Below are positions 5,310-12,068 of a DNA stretch of 18,501 nucleotides, piece by piece. The notes below the pieces were generated by a model. The model was not told where the DNA came from. It did no database searches and saw nothing but the letters and a program-made list of their open reading frames with translations. A program made the position numbers and the translations under genes. The DNA is from an uncultured Clostridia bacterium (GTDB lineage Bacteria > Bacillota > Clostridia > Christensenellales > Aristaeellaceae): contig CAKUKP010000064.1 of NCBI GenBank assembly GCA_934663625.1, positions 1-18,501 of the forward strand, given 5' to 3'. The number at the start of each line of letters is the position of its first letter. The stretch's first letter is position 1.

Positions 5310-5771
5310 TTGATTTCCTGTACGTTCGCTGGGCATCGGGAAATATATGATTGCAATATTCAAAAGCGGGTTGAAGCGGCGCTGGACGGCATATTGGCAA
5401 ATGACAGAGCGTTCGTTTTTTATTCCGGCGATATGGGCGAATTTGATCAAATGTGCGCGTCCGCCGTGCGAAACGCGAAGCGGCGCCATCCGGAGCTGGA
5501 TATGCGCCTGATCGCCGTCCTTCCTTATATGCGTAACGACATCAATACAAATCGGGCATACTATGAAAGTTGCTTTGACGATATTATCGTTCCGATCGAA
5601 CTTGCAGATGTTCATTATAAAGCGGCAATATTGCGGCGCAATCAATGGATGATCGACCATGCCGATTATCTGATTGCCTGCGTGATTCGCGATTTCGGCG
5701 GAGCATACGCAGCGATGCAATATGCGGCGAAGCAGAGAAAGAAAATCCTGAATCTTGCGGAGATGCGATAA
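5310..5771 (+). CDS. SLOG-superfamily protein, DUF1273-like
   Basis: A 153-residue protein with the Rossmann-like SLOG pattern: CTFAGHRE near the N-terminus (the GHR turn of DUF1273), VFYSGDMGEFDQMCASAV (glycine turn and helix), and DHADYLIACVIRDFGGAYAA near the C-terminus, a segment like those that close the nucleotide pocket. SLOG domains bind nucleotides or their derivatives, and many sit in stress, conjugation or defence contexts; no reaction can be assigned here. The start is the TTG at 5310: the frame is closed by TGA at 5301 and AAGGAATGGG (5289-5298) is the available ribosome binding site. It has its own promoter and operator and no partner downstream. Transcription probably ends at the hairpin at 6038. 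Confidence 0.75.
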   Translation: MISCTFAGHREIYDCNIQKRVEAALDGILANDRAFVFYSGDMGEFDQMCASAVRNAKRRHPELDMRLIAVLPYMRNDINTNRAYYESCFDDIIVPIELADVHYKAAILRRNQWMIDHADYLIACVIRDFGGAYAAMQYAAKQRKKILNLAEMR

Positions 5772-5830
5772 AATGGTGTTTTGTAGAGGAAATAACGCGC
5801 ATGTCGAATTACAGATGGTTCTGCGTTAGG

Positions 5831-6000
5831 GTTTCTCTCCCTCAGTCAAAACCTGCGGTTTTGCCAGCTCCCTCATCAGAGGGAGCCAGGAAAACGAGGT
5901 TTGCAATCCCTTGTGTTTCTCTCATCGTGAGTCAGAGAACGATGAGGTTCACCAAACTGCAACGTAAGCTTTGATGCCTTGAATTTATGGGCATCAAAGC
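5831..6000. repeat. Non-coding cluster of hairpins, probable dispersed repeat
   Basis: No gene is seen between 5772 and 6117. Four perfect inverted repeats follow one another: CAAAACC/GGTTTTG (5847-5853 with 5857-5863), GCTCCCTC/GAGGGAGC (5867-5874 with 5879-5886), CTCATCGT/ACGATGAG (5921-5928 with 5939-5946), and GCTTTGATGCC/GGCATCAAAGC (5968-5978 with 5990-6000). The CTCCCTCAGTC... and CTCCCTCATCAGAGGGAGCC strings resemble intergenic repeats I recall from gut Clostridia, but I cannot verify copy number here. Confidence 0.5.
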
Positions 6001-6037
6001 GTGCATTTGGAATAAGTCAGAATCGGATAGGAACAAA

Positions 6038-6082
6038 GAATCCACGCCCCTTAAATCTATGGGGGCGTGGATTCGTCTTTTT
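6038..6082 (+). terminator. Intrinsic terminator
   Basis: GAATCCACGCCCC (6038-6050) pairs perfectly with GGGGCGTGGATTC (6062-6074), followed by GTCTTTTT. It ends rightward transcription from the SLOG region. It also lies 35 bases beyond the stop of the leftward NagB-like gene and may serve both. A short palindrome, CGGGCACTGCCCG, at 6104-6116 abuts that stop codon. Confidence 0.8.
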
Positions 6083-6117
6083 CAGCGCGGCAGCAGCTGA
6101 CCGCGGGCACTGCCCGC

Positions 6118-7068
6118 TTAGTTGGTGTCGGCGCAGAGAGGGCCGGCGAGTTCTTCCATGAAGAACAGCTTGCCGGGCAGCGTGGGGATCCAGCTGGAGG
6201 TGATTTCCTTGACGGGGCCGTAGCGGAGGGTCATCCAGAAGGACATGCCCTGCCACTGCATACCGCGGGACAGCACGCCGTCCGCGCCGCCGATGGCATA
6301 ATCAGAATTGAAGATGATGGCGGGGCCGATGGTGTTGGCATAGCAGGGGATCAGCGGCCAGGAGCTGCGGAAGGACGTGATGGCATTCTGTTCAATGGTG
6401 AACGGATGCAGACGCGCACCGATGCGATAGGGTGCTGCCTTCCAATCTTCGACAGTCGCGTATTCCTGCGCGAAATGCGGCTCCCAGAAAGCGATGTGGC
6501 ACATGCGGCCGATGCCGTATACCAGCACCTGCTTTGCGCCTTCCGCCTTCAGTGCGGCGATCTTTTCGGGATACTTCGGCAGATTTTCGCGGGTGGCGAA
6601 ATTGCGCTGTTCTACCGGCACGGTCAGTTCACCGAGCGGGCCATAGAAGGCTTCGGTCATGGCGTTCTGGAACGCGGCGGGGTCGGACGCGGGCAGGGTG
6701 TTGCCTTCCGCATCAGACCATTCATCCATATTGAAGCCGTAAACGTGCTTGCAATCCACATTCCATTCCTTCAGGAAATATACCGCCCACTTGTACATGC
6801 CCATCGGGCCTACGGGCAGGATCAGGATCAGCTTGCGGCCTTCTTCCTTGGTCTTGCGAATCTGCATGGCGATTTCATGACCCATGTAAGCGCCGAACTC
6901 TTCCAGATTGGTGCACTTCAGGGGCGCAAAGCCTTCGTTCCAGAAGCTCTGGCGATCGCATACGCTGGCGGGATCGTTGGAAACGCATTCCTTGATCTTT
7001 TCAATGTCCCAGCCCTTGGGCAGGACTTCGCTGAAATAGGAGCCCTTGAGGGTAGTGGTCATATCCAT
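6118..7068 (-). CDS. NagB-like sugar-phosphate isomerase/deaminase family protein
   Basis: The 316-residue protein belongs to the glucosamine-6-phosphate deaminase/6-phosphogluconolactonase fold: LILILPVGPMGMYK (phosphate loop, about 80-93), GFNMDEW (111-117) and GIGRMCHIAFWEP (185-197). In E. coli NagB the residues Asp72, Asp141, His143 and Glu148 are catalytic. Asp115, His191 and Glu196 are matched here, but the Asp141 position is Met189 and the usual GxGxDGH is GIGRMCH. It is therefore a divergent paralogue that may act on another amino sugar or a keto/aldose phosphate. The start at 7068 follows AGGAGG closely. It is the second gene after a PIG-L deacetylase (57-base gap), which together with the ROK gene suggests deacetylation and then deamination or isomerisation of an N-acetylated sugar. 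Confidence 0.8.
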   Translation of the reverse strand: MDMTTTLKGSYFSEVLPKGWDIEKIKECVSNDPASVCDRQSFWNEGFAPLKCTNLEEFGAYMGHEIAMQIRKTKEEGRKLILILPVGPMGMYKWAVYFLKEWNVDCKHVYGFNMDEWSDAEGNTLPASDPAAFQNAMTEAFYGPLGELTVPVEQRNFATRENLPKYPEKIAALKAEGAKQVLVYGIGRMCHIAFWEPHFAQEYATVEDWKAAPYRIGARLHPFTIEQNAITSFRSSWPLIPCYANTIGPAIIFNSDYAIGGADGVLSRGMQWQGMSFWMTLRYGPVKEITSSWIPTLPGKLFFMEELAGPLCADTN

Positions 7069-7125
7069 GTTTATTTCCTCCTGTTTTTAATAATAATGAA
7101 TCGCTTGTTTATATGCAACCGTATT

Positions 7126-7833
7126 TTACGGCAGCAGGCGCTTGGTGGTCATGCGCAGATAATTGATGTTCGCGCGGAAGCCCTCGGCGTAATCCGCGCC
7201 GCACTGATAACCGCGCACGCGGCTGCAGGTTTTGACCATATCGAGGAAATCGATGTTGTCGTGCTCCAGCATCCAATCGATCTGGCTCTTGTGGCAGGCG
7301 AGCGCTTCCAGCTTCAGATCAATGGTATCGGAAATATCCACATATTCGGTGGGGATGAATCCGGTGCCCGTCAGCGCATCCATATGATAGATGGGGCAGG
7401 TGGGGGCGACGGGGGTGGTGGCGGTCAGATCAAAATGCGGCAGGCTGGCGGCGAAGGACGCGCGCAGCGCGGCATAATAGGTCTGCATATGATCGTTCAT
7501 GTAATCATGATCGTAATGGGTGATGATCAGATCGGGCTGCACATCGCGTACCACGGCGGCGAGGCGCGTGATCAGCGCATCATCCTCGGCGGTGACGTAC
7601 AGATCGTTCGCGTCCACGGCGTAATGGGTCGCGCCGATGACCTTGGCGGCGTTTTCCGCTTCCTGAAAGCGAATCTTGCGCAGCTCATCGGGCATGATTT
7701 CCACATGTCCCAGATTGCCGTTCGCTACGTGGCAAACCGCTACGTCGTGTCCCTGCTTGATGTACTTGGCGAGCGTGCCGTAGCATCCGATTTCCAGATC
7801 GTCCGGATGGCATCCGATGGCCAGAACCTTCAT
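7126..7833 (-). CDS. PIG-L/LmbE family deacetylase
   Basis: A zinc-dependent N-deacetylase of the GlcNAc-PI deacetylase family; members remove acetyl from N-acetylglucosamine derivatives. The 235-residue product starts MKVLAIGCHPDDLEIGCYG, with the family's HPDD motif at 9-12 (His9 and Asp12 predicted zinc ligands, Asp11 the general base). HYDHDYMNDH at 106-115 supplies the third ligand, probably His115. No signal peptide is visible, so it is cytoplasmic. The frame is open to 7890, but the ATG at 7833 has AGGAGG about 8 bases upstream and begins exactly at the conserved first strand. It is co-directional with the NagB-like gene downstream. A MITE-like element separates it from the ROK gene. 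Confidence 0.88.
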   Translation of the reverse strand: MKVLAIGCHPDDLEIGCYGTLAKYIKQGHDVAVCHVANGNLGHVEIMPDELRKIRFQEAENAAKVIGATHYAVDANDLYVTAEDDALITRLAAVVRDVQPDLIITHYDHDYMNDHMQTYYAALRASFAASLPHFDLTATTPVAPTCPIYHMDALTGTGFIPTEYVDISDTIDLKLEALACHKSQIDWMLEHDNIDFLDMVKTCSRVRGYQCGADYAEGFRANINYLRMTTKRLLP

Positions 7834-7883
7834 GTTTGTTTCCTCCTGTGATTTTTTAAGTAATCGCTGATTAATTCGGAGAA

Positions 7884-7995
7884 CAGGCACAGGGCGCCTT
7901 TTCCGCCATTCATCGCTTGAGAAAATCTTGAAATAGCGCCGCTATTCCTGCGATTTCCGCAAGCGCGCCTGACGAAAAATTCGCTCCTGTGCATG
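7884..7995. mobile_element. MITE-like element between ROK and PIG-L genes
   Basis: A 112-bp non-coding segment is bounded by imperfect terminal inverted repeats: CAGGCACAGGGCGCC at 7884-7898, and TTCGCTCCTGTGCATG at 7980-7995, whose complement reads CATGCACAGGAGCGAA (an unpaired A and one substitution apart). The centre has a palindrome AATAGC-GCC-GCTATT (7932-7946). It encodes no protein of note and matches the size and shape of a miniature inverted-repeat element. No target-site duplication is obvious, and copy number is unknown from one window. Confidence 0.4.
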
Positions 7996-8033
7996 TCCCC
8001 TCATTTAATCATCGATCACTTATGTGTCTATAG

Positions 8034-8069
8034 CTATGCGTCGATATAGAACTATGCATCGATATAGAA
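8034..8069. repeat. 18-bp tandem duplication at the ROK stop codon
   Basis: CTATGCGTCGATATAGAA (8034-8051) is followed directly by CTATGCATCGATATAGAA (8052-8069), with one difference. On the minus strand each copy encodes FYIDA and a TAG stop, so the last codons and the stop of the ROK gene are duplicated. The second copy is untranslated in normal reading but in frame, so readthrough would simply add the same residues and stop again. Confidence 0.85.
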
Positions 8070-9284
8070 TTTTTTGTCCATGTAGTATTGTGCCAGACCG
8101 ATGTTGTCCGCGTCCGCGCTGACGTCGGAATATATCATGCGCACGCCGCGCATCAGTATCGCGGGACATTCGCCCTCGGTAAAGCTGTGCAGACGGCGCA
8201 GGAACCCTTCGCCCATCGCTTCCAGCCCGCCGATGACGATCAGTCGTATGCCCGTAATCGCCACCATGCAGCAGATGCCGGAAAACAGCTTTTCGGCGAT
8301 ATCGTCGATCGCGCCGACCACGCATTCCACGCCCGCATCATAGGCGCTGCCGATGCGATCCAGCGTGGGATTTTCCATCAGCGCGCGGAGCGCCACCCCG
8401 TGCGCGCCGCTGGTGTCCTTCGATACGGCTTCGCGTACGCGGGCAATGATTTCATTTGCGTTTACATACCGTTCCAGACAGCCGCGGTTGCCGCAATCGC
8501 ATTTGCGTCCCTGCGGAACGACCGTGATGTGCCCGATTTCGCCGGTGATGCGCTCGTCCCGCGCCAACATTTCGCCGTTGTTGATGATGCCCGCGCCCAC
8601 GCCGTCGCAGATGTTTACGTAGATCAGATTATCGATCGGCGCGCCGATCGCGTCCAGATGCTTCTTTTCCGCATAGGCGAGATTCATCGAAGAATTGCCC
8701 ATGTAAACATCCATGCCCACACGATCCCGCAGCCGATCCACCGCCGATTTGGCAAATGAAATCTGAAGCGAGGTCAGCATGTATTTTTCCGCTTCCGGAA
8801 GATACGCGCCCGGATAGCTGATCAACAGTCCCACCGCGCGCCTGCGATCCAGCAGTTCCGCCTGATGATCCGCGATATCGGCGATCACATCCAGATACGC
8901 CTGTCCGTTTCCGTTCGGCAGCAGGGGACGGAAGCGCTGCTCCAGCACGTTGTATTTCAGATCGTACAGCACGTAGTTCACGCCCCAGCGGCTCAGCGAA
9001 AATACCGGAATCTGCCGCCCGTTCGATTGAATCTCCAATAATAACGGCCTGCGCCCCGCGCCGATCTGCATGCGCGCAAGCCCGGTTTCCGTAACCAGAC
9101 GTTCACGAATCAGCGCTTCGATCAGCGAAGAGACCGTGGAGGGACTCAGTCCCGTGATCCGCGCCAGATCCGCGCGGGTCAATTCCTGACCGGAATTGAT
9201 CAGATCGAACAGCAGCTTCAGGTTTTCCGACCGCGTTTGCGGATGCCTGCGCATATTCCGGTTTTCCTGCCCGTGCTGTGTCAT
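8052..9284 (-). CDS. ROK-family transcriptional regulator (NagC/XylR type)
   Basis: Predicted sugar-responsive DNA-binding repressor, 410 residues. It has an N-terminal winged HTH (LTRADLARITGLSPSTVSSL) and a ROK sugar-kinase-like domain with VNICDGVGAGIINNGE, GEIGH and the zinc motif CDCGNRGCLERY. ROK repressors release DNA on binding a sugar or sugar phosphate. The gene is divergent from the RbsA-type ABC operon and upstream of the PIG-L and NagB-like genes, so it probably governs both arms in response to an (amino) sugar. I chose the ATG at 9284 because GAGG lies 6 bases upstream; the frame could start at 9302, which has no ribosome binding site. Its 3' end carries a tandem duplication of the last codons and stop. 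Confidence 0.93.
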   Translation of the reverse strand: MTQHGQENRNMRRHPQTRSENLKLLFDLINSGQELTRADLARITGLSPSTVSSLIEALIRERLVTETGLARMQIGAGRRPLLLEIQSNGRQIPVFSLSRWGVNYVLYDLKYNVLEQRFRPLLPNGNGQAYLDVIADIADHQAELLDRRRAVGLLISYPGAYLPEAEKYMLTSLQISFAKSAVDRLRDRVGMDVYMGNSSMNLAYAEKKHLDAIGAPIDNLIYVNICDGVGAGIINNGEMLARDERITGEIGHITVVPQGRKCDCGNRGCLERYVNANEIIARVREAVSKDTSGAHGVALRALMENPTLDRIGSAYDAGVECVVGAIDDIAEKLFSGICCMVAITGIRLIVIGGLEAMGEGFLRRLHSFTEGECPAILMRGVRMIYSDVSADADNIGLAQYYMDKKFYIDA

Positions 9285-9316
9285 GTTCAACCTCGAATTC
9301 ATTTTTGTTCAATACA

Positions 9317-9345
9317 ATATTACAATATATCCGCCGGTTCGTCAA
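9317..9345 (-). promoter_or_regulatory. Promoter of the ROK gene
   Basis: On the minus strand TTGACG (9345-9340) and TAATAT (9322-9317) are 17 bases apart. The -10 sits inside a tandem 8-bp direct repeat TACAATAT TACAATAT (plus-strand 9313-9328), which could be a regulatory site. Confidence 0.6.
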
Positions 9346-9384
9346 TAGGATTCGGGAAATTATTTTCATCCTCGAATTAATTTG

Positions 9385-9396
9385 AAATCGCGATTT
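9385..9396. promoter_or_regulatory. Palindromic operator candidate in the ROK/ABC divergent region
   Basis: AAATCGCGATTT is a perfect 12-bp palindrome lying between the two divergent promoters. A related but broken form, AAATCGAGATTA, occurs at 9416-9427. CCTCGAATT also occurs twice, at 9291-9299 and 9370-9378. Any of these could be ROK operators; the sequence does not decide which. Confidence 0.35.
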
Positions 9397-9453
9397 GTTA
9401 CGGCGTGCGGAAGAAAAATCGAGATTATTTTGGGAAAAACGTCAAATTCGTTC

Positions 9454-9482
9454 TTGACAAGATGGTCATGCCGTGTAATAAT
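9454..9482 (+). promoter_or_regulatory. Promoter of the sugar ABC operon
   Basis: TTGACA (9454-9459) and AATAAT (9477-9482) are 17 bases apart; TAATAA at 16 is equivalent. A short inverted repeat GTCAA-8-TTGAC (9441-9445 with 9454-9458) overlaps the -35. The leader to the first ATG is about 55 bases. Confidence 0.6.
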
Positions 9483-9543
9483 AAATGCGATAGTTTTCGT
9501 TTTTGTATATATTACGATAAACGACTGAAGGAGTGCATAACGG

Positions 9544-11034
9544 ATGAGGGATGGAAGCGTTCCCTTTCTGGAAATGAAGGGAATCACGAAGCGATTTCCC
9601 GGCGTTCTGGCGCTGAACAACGTCGATCTGTGCGTATATCCGGGGCAGGTTCTGGCGCTGGTGGGCGAAAACGGCGCGGGAAAATCGACGCTGATGAAGG
9701 TGCTGTCCGGCGTACACCGCATGGACGCGGGCGAAATCAGGATAAACGGCAAACCCGTGCAGATCACTGGCCCGCTGGCGGCGCAGCAGATGGGCATCAG
9801 CATCATCTATCAGGAACTGAGCGTTTTAAACAACGTAAATATCGCGGAGAACATCTTCGTCGGCCGCGAAAAGAAGAACGGCATATTCGTAGATCATAAG
9901 GCGCAGCACGCCGAGGCGCGCGCGCTGCTGGATCGCGTGGGTTTGAACATCGATACCAATACCCGCGCGGGCAAGCTTTCCACCGCGCAGAAGCAGATGG
10001 TGGAGGTCGCGAAGGCGCTTTCCTTCAATGCGAAGATGATCATTATGGATGAACCCACTTCATCGCTGACGGAAACGGAAACGGCGACGCTGATGGACAT
10101 CATCCGCAAACTGCGCGGCGAGGGCGTGGCGATCGTATTCATTTCGCACCGCATGAACGAAATTTTTGAAATTTCGGATGAAATCGCCGTCATGCGCGAC
10201 GGCGAAATGGTGTGCCGGTTTGAAACGAAGAATGTAGACGAACAGCAGGTAATCGCCGCCATGGTCGGTCGCGACGTACAGAACCTTTTCGCCAAGGAAA
10301 AGGCGGAAGCAGGCGATATCGCGATCGAAGTAAAGAACCTTTCCACGAAGGGCTTTTTGAAGGACGTAAGCTTCAACGTGCGCAAGGGCGAAATCGTGGG
10401 CTTTGCCGGACTGGTTGGCGCGGGACGAAGCGAGGTCATGCGCGCGGTATTCGGCATCGATCCGCGCGAGAGCGGCGAAATTCTGGTAAACGGAAAGCCC
10501 GTGCAGATTCATTCCACCGTGGACGCGCTGCGCGCCGGTCTGGGCTTCGTGCCGGAGGATCGCAAGGAGCAGGGACTGATTCTGAAGATGAACGTTCGCC
10601 AGAATACCTCTATCGCCGCGCTGGACAGCGTTGCGAACGGCTGGTTTATCGACAAAAAGCGCGAAAACGCGCTGTCCGATGAATATGTGAGAAAGCTGCG
10701 CGTTAAAACGCCGTCCAACGAACAGAAGGTGATGAACCTCTCCGGCGGCAACCAGCAGAAGGTGGTCATCGCCAAATGGATGGCGAACCATCCGTCCGTA
10801 CTGATTCTGGATGAACCCACCCGCGGCATCGACGTCGGCGCGAAGAAGGAAATTCATACGCTGATGTGCGAACTGGCGAAGCAGGGCGTGGCGATCATCA
10901 TGATTTCTTCCGAACTGCCTGAAGTACTGGGCATGTCCGATCGCATTTACGTCATGCACGACGGCAGAATCAAGGGCGAGATCGACCGCGAAAACGCCAG
11001 CCAGGAATCCATCATGAAACTGGCGATTTCCTGA
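9544..11034 (+). CDS. Sugar ABC transporter ATP-binding protein (RbsA/MglA type)
   Basis: This is the double-domain ATPase that powers uptake of a monosaccharide or related small ligand; 496 residues, the usual family length. Domain 1 has Walker A GENGAGKST and Walker B MIIMDEPTSSL, with a degenerate signature LSTAQKQMVEVAK. Domain 2 has the typical altered Walker A GLVGAGRSE, signature LSGGNQQKVVIAKW and Walker B VLILDEPTRGID. This mixed pattern is normal for RbsA-like ATPases. AAGGAG (9528-9533) precedes the ATG. It is first in a three-gene operon, with the permease starting 20 bases after its stop. The substrate is not determined; the neighbouring ROK, deacetylase and NagB-like genes favour an (amino) sugar. 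Confidence 0.95.
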   Translation: MRDGSVPFLEMKGITKRFPGVLALNNVDLCVYPGQVLALVGENGAGKSTLMKVLSGVHRMDAGEIRINGKPVQITGPLAAQQMGISIIYQELSVLNNVNIAENIFVGREKKNGIFVDHKAQHAEARALLDRVGLNIDTNTRAGKLSTAQKQMVEVAKALSFNAKMIIMDEPTSSLTETETATLMDIIRKLRGEGVAIVFISHRMNEIFEISDEIAVMRDGEMVCRFETKNVDEQQVIAAMVGRDVQNLFAKEKAEAGDIAIEVKNLSTKGFLKDVSFNVRKGEIVGFAGLVGAGRSEVMRAVFGIDPRESGEILVNGKPVQIHSTVDALRAGLGFVPEDRKEQGLILKMNVRQNTSIAALDSVANGWFIDKKRENALSDEYVRKLRVKTPSNEQKVMNLSGGNQQKVVIAKWMANHPSVLILDEPTRGIDVGAKKEIHTLMCELAKQGVAIIMISSELPEVLGMSDRIYVMHDGRIKGEIDRENASQESIMKLAIS

Positions 11035-11053
11035 ACGGAGAGGAGATAACATC

Positions 11054-12013
11054 ATGGAAGCGACGAAGAAAAGACAGTCCATTTTCAAGGGCACGAACGC
11101 GTCCACCTGGACGATATTGGCGATTTTCATTGCAATGTGCGTGGCGCTGACCATTGCGGAGCCCGCATTTACGGATTTTACCAACCTGATGAACGTTGCG
11201 CGTGCGTTTTCCGCGTATGCGATCGCGGGTTTGGGCGTTTCGATGGTAATCATGCTGGGCGGCATCGATATTTCCATCTGTGCGATCTACGGTCTGGCGG
11301 GCGTCGTGGCAGCGCTTTCCATCAAGGCGGGAATCCCCACGGTGCTGGCGATCCTGCTGGGCTTCGCGAGCGGCGCGGCGTGCGGCGTAGTGAACGGTCT
11401 ACTGGTAGTATACTGCAAGCTGCCCCCGTACATTGCGACGCTGGGCACGCAGCAGATCTTCCGCGGCATCTGCTACATCACCACGCGCGGCTATCCGATC
11501 TCCGGTCTGGGCCAGCAGTTTCTGTGGCTGGGTCAGAGCTACATTCTGGGCATTCCGGTGGCGGTGTACTGCCTGGTTGTGATCATGGCGCTTTTCGTGG
11601 TTTTCCGCAATAAGACCACCACGGGCCGCCGAATCTTCGCGATGGGCGGAAACGAAGAAGCCACCCGCATCTCCGGCGTGAACACCACCCGTTTGAAGAT
11701 ACTGTGCTTCATCCTGAGCGGCGTAACCGCGGCGTTCGCAGGCATCATGAACGCTTCCAAGCTGGGCGTATCCCAGCCCACGGCGGGCACCGGCTTTGAA
11801 ATGGATGCGATCGCATCCGTCGTAATCGGCGGATCCTCCCTGTCCGGCGGCGAAGGCACGGTAATCGGCACCATCATCGGCGCGGCGATCATCGGCGTTC
11901 TGCGCAACGCGCTGGTTCTGCTGAGCGTCGATTCCTACTTCCAGACGCTGATCATCGGCGCGGTAATCATCGTGGCGGTTTCCATCGACCAGATTCGCAA
12001 ATCCAAGGCGTAA
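11054..12013 (+). CDS. Sugar ABC transporter permease (RbsC type)
   Basis: A 319-residue integral membrane protein of the BPD_transp_2/RbsC family with about eight to ten hydrophobic segments. Recognisable family segments are MLGGIDISICAIYGLAG (near 75-90), NGLLVVYCKLPPYIATLGT and GVNTTRLKILCFILSGVTA (the coupling loop just before it, GRRIFAMGGNEEATRISG, should meet the ATPase). AGGAG at 11041-11045 gives the start at 11054. It lies between the ATPase and substrate-binding genes, 55 bases before the latter. It forms the transport channel with the ATPase encoded upstream. Confidence 0.95.
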   Translation: MEATKKRQSIFKGTNASTWTILAIFIAMCVALTIAEPAFTDFTNLMNVARAFSAYAIAGLGVSMVIMLGGIDISICAIYGLAGVVAALSIKAGIPTVLAILLGFASGAACGVVNGLLVVYCKLPPYIATLGTQQIFRGICYITTRGYPISGLGQQFLWLGQSYILGIPVAVYCLVVIMALFVVFRNKTTTGRRIFAMGGNEEATRISGVNTTRLKILCFILSGVTAAFAGIMNASKLGVSQPTAGTGFEMDAIASVVIGGSSLSGGEGTVIGTIIGAAIIGVLRNALVLLSVDSYFQTLIIGAVIIVAVSIDQIRKSKA

Positions 12014-12019
12014 TTTCGA

Positions 12020-12044
12020 ATTATTCCGGCGCGTGCCGGATAAT
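12020..12044 (+). repeat. Intercistronic hairpin before the substrate-binding protein gene
   Basis: CCGGC (12026-12030) pairs with GCCGG (12035-12039), extended by AT pairs around one bulged T (12020-12025 with 12040-12044), and there is no T-tract. It is probably an mRNA processing or protective hairpin that lets the downstream binding-protein message persist, rather than a terminator. Confidence 0.5.
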
Positions 12045-12068
12045 GATAAAAAAATGGAGGTATAACCC

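Noticed and set aside
6067..7851. 594-codon plus-strand frame over the NagB-like and PIG-L genes
   Set aside because: It is a shadow of two well-supported minus-strand genes with ribosome binding sites and family motifs; the translation is low in recognisable structure.
9303..9543. Catabolite-repression cre site in the ABC promoter region
   Set aside because: No good match to TGWNANCGNTNWCA was found by eye.
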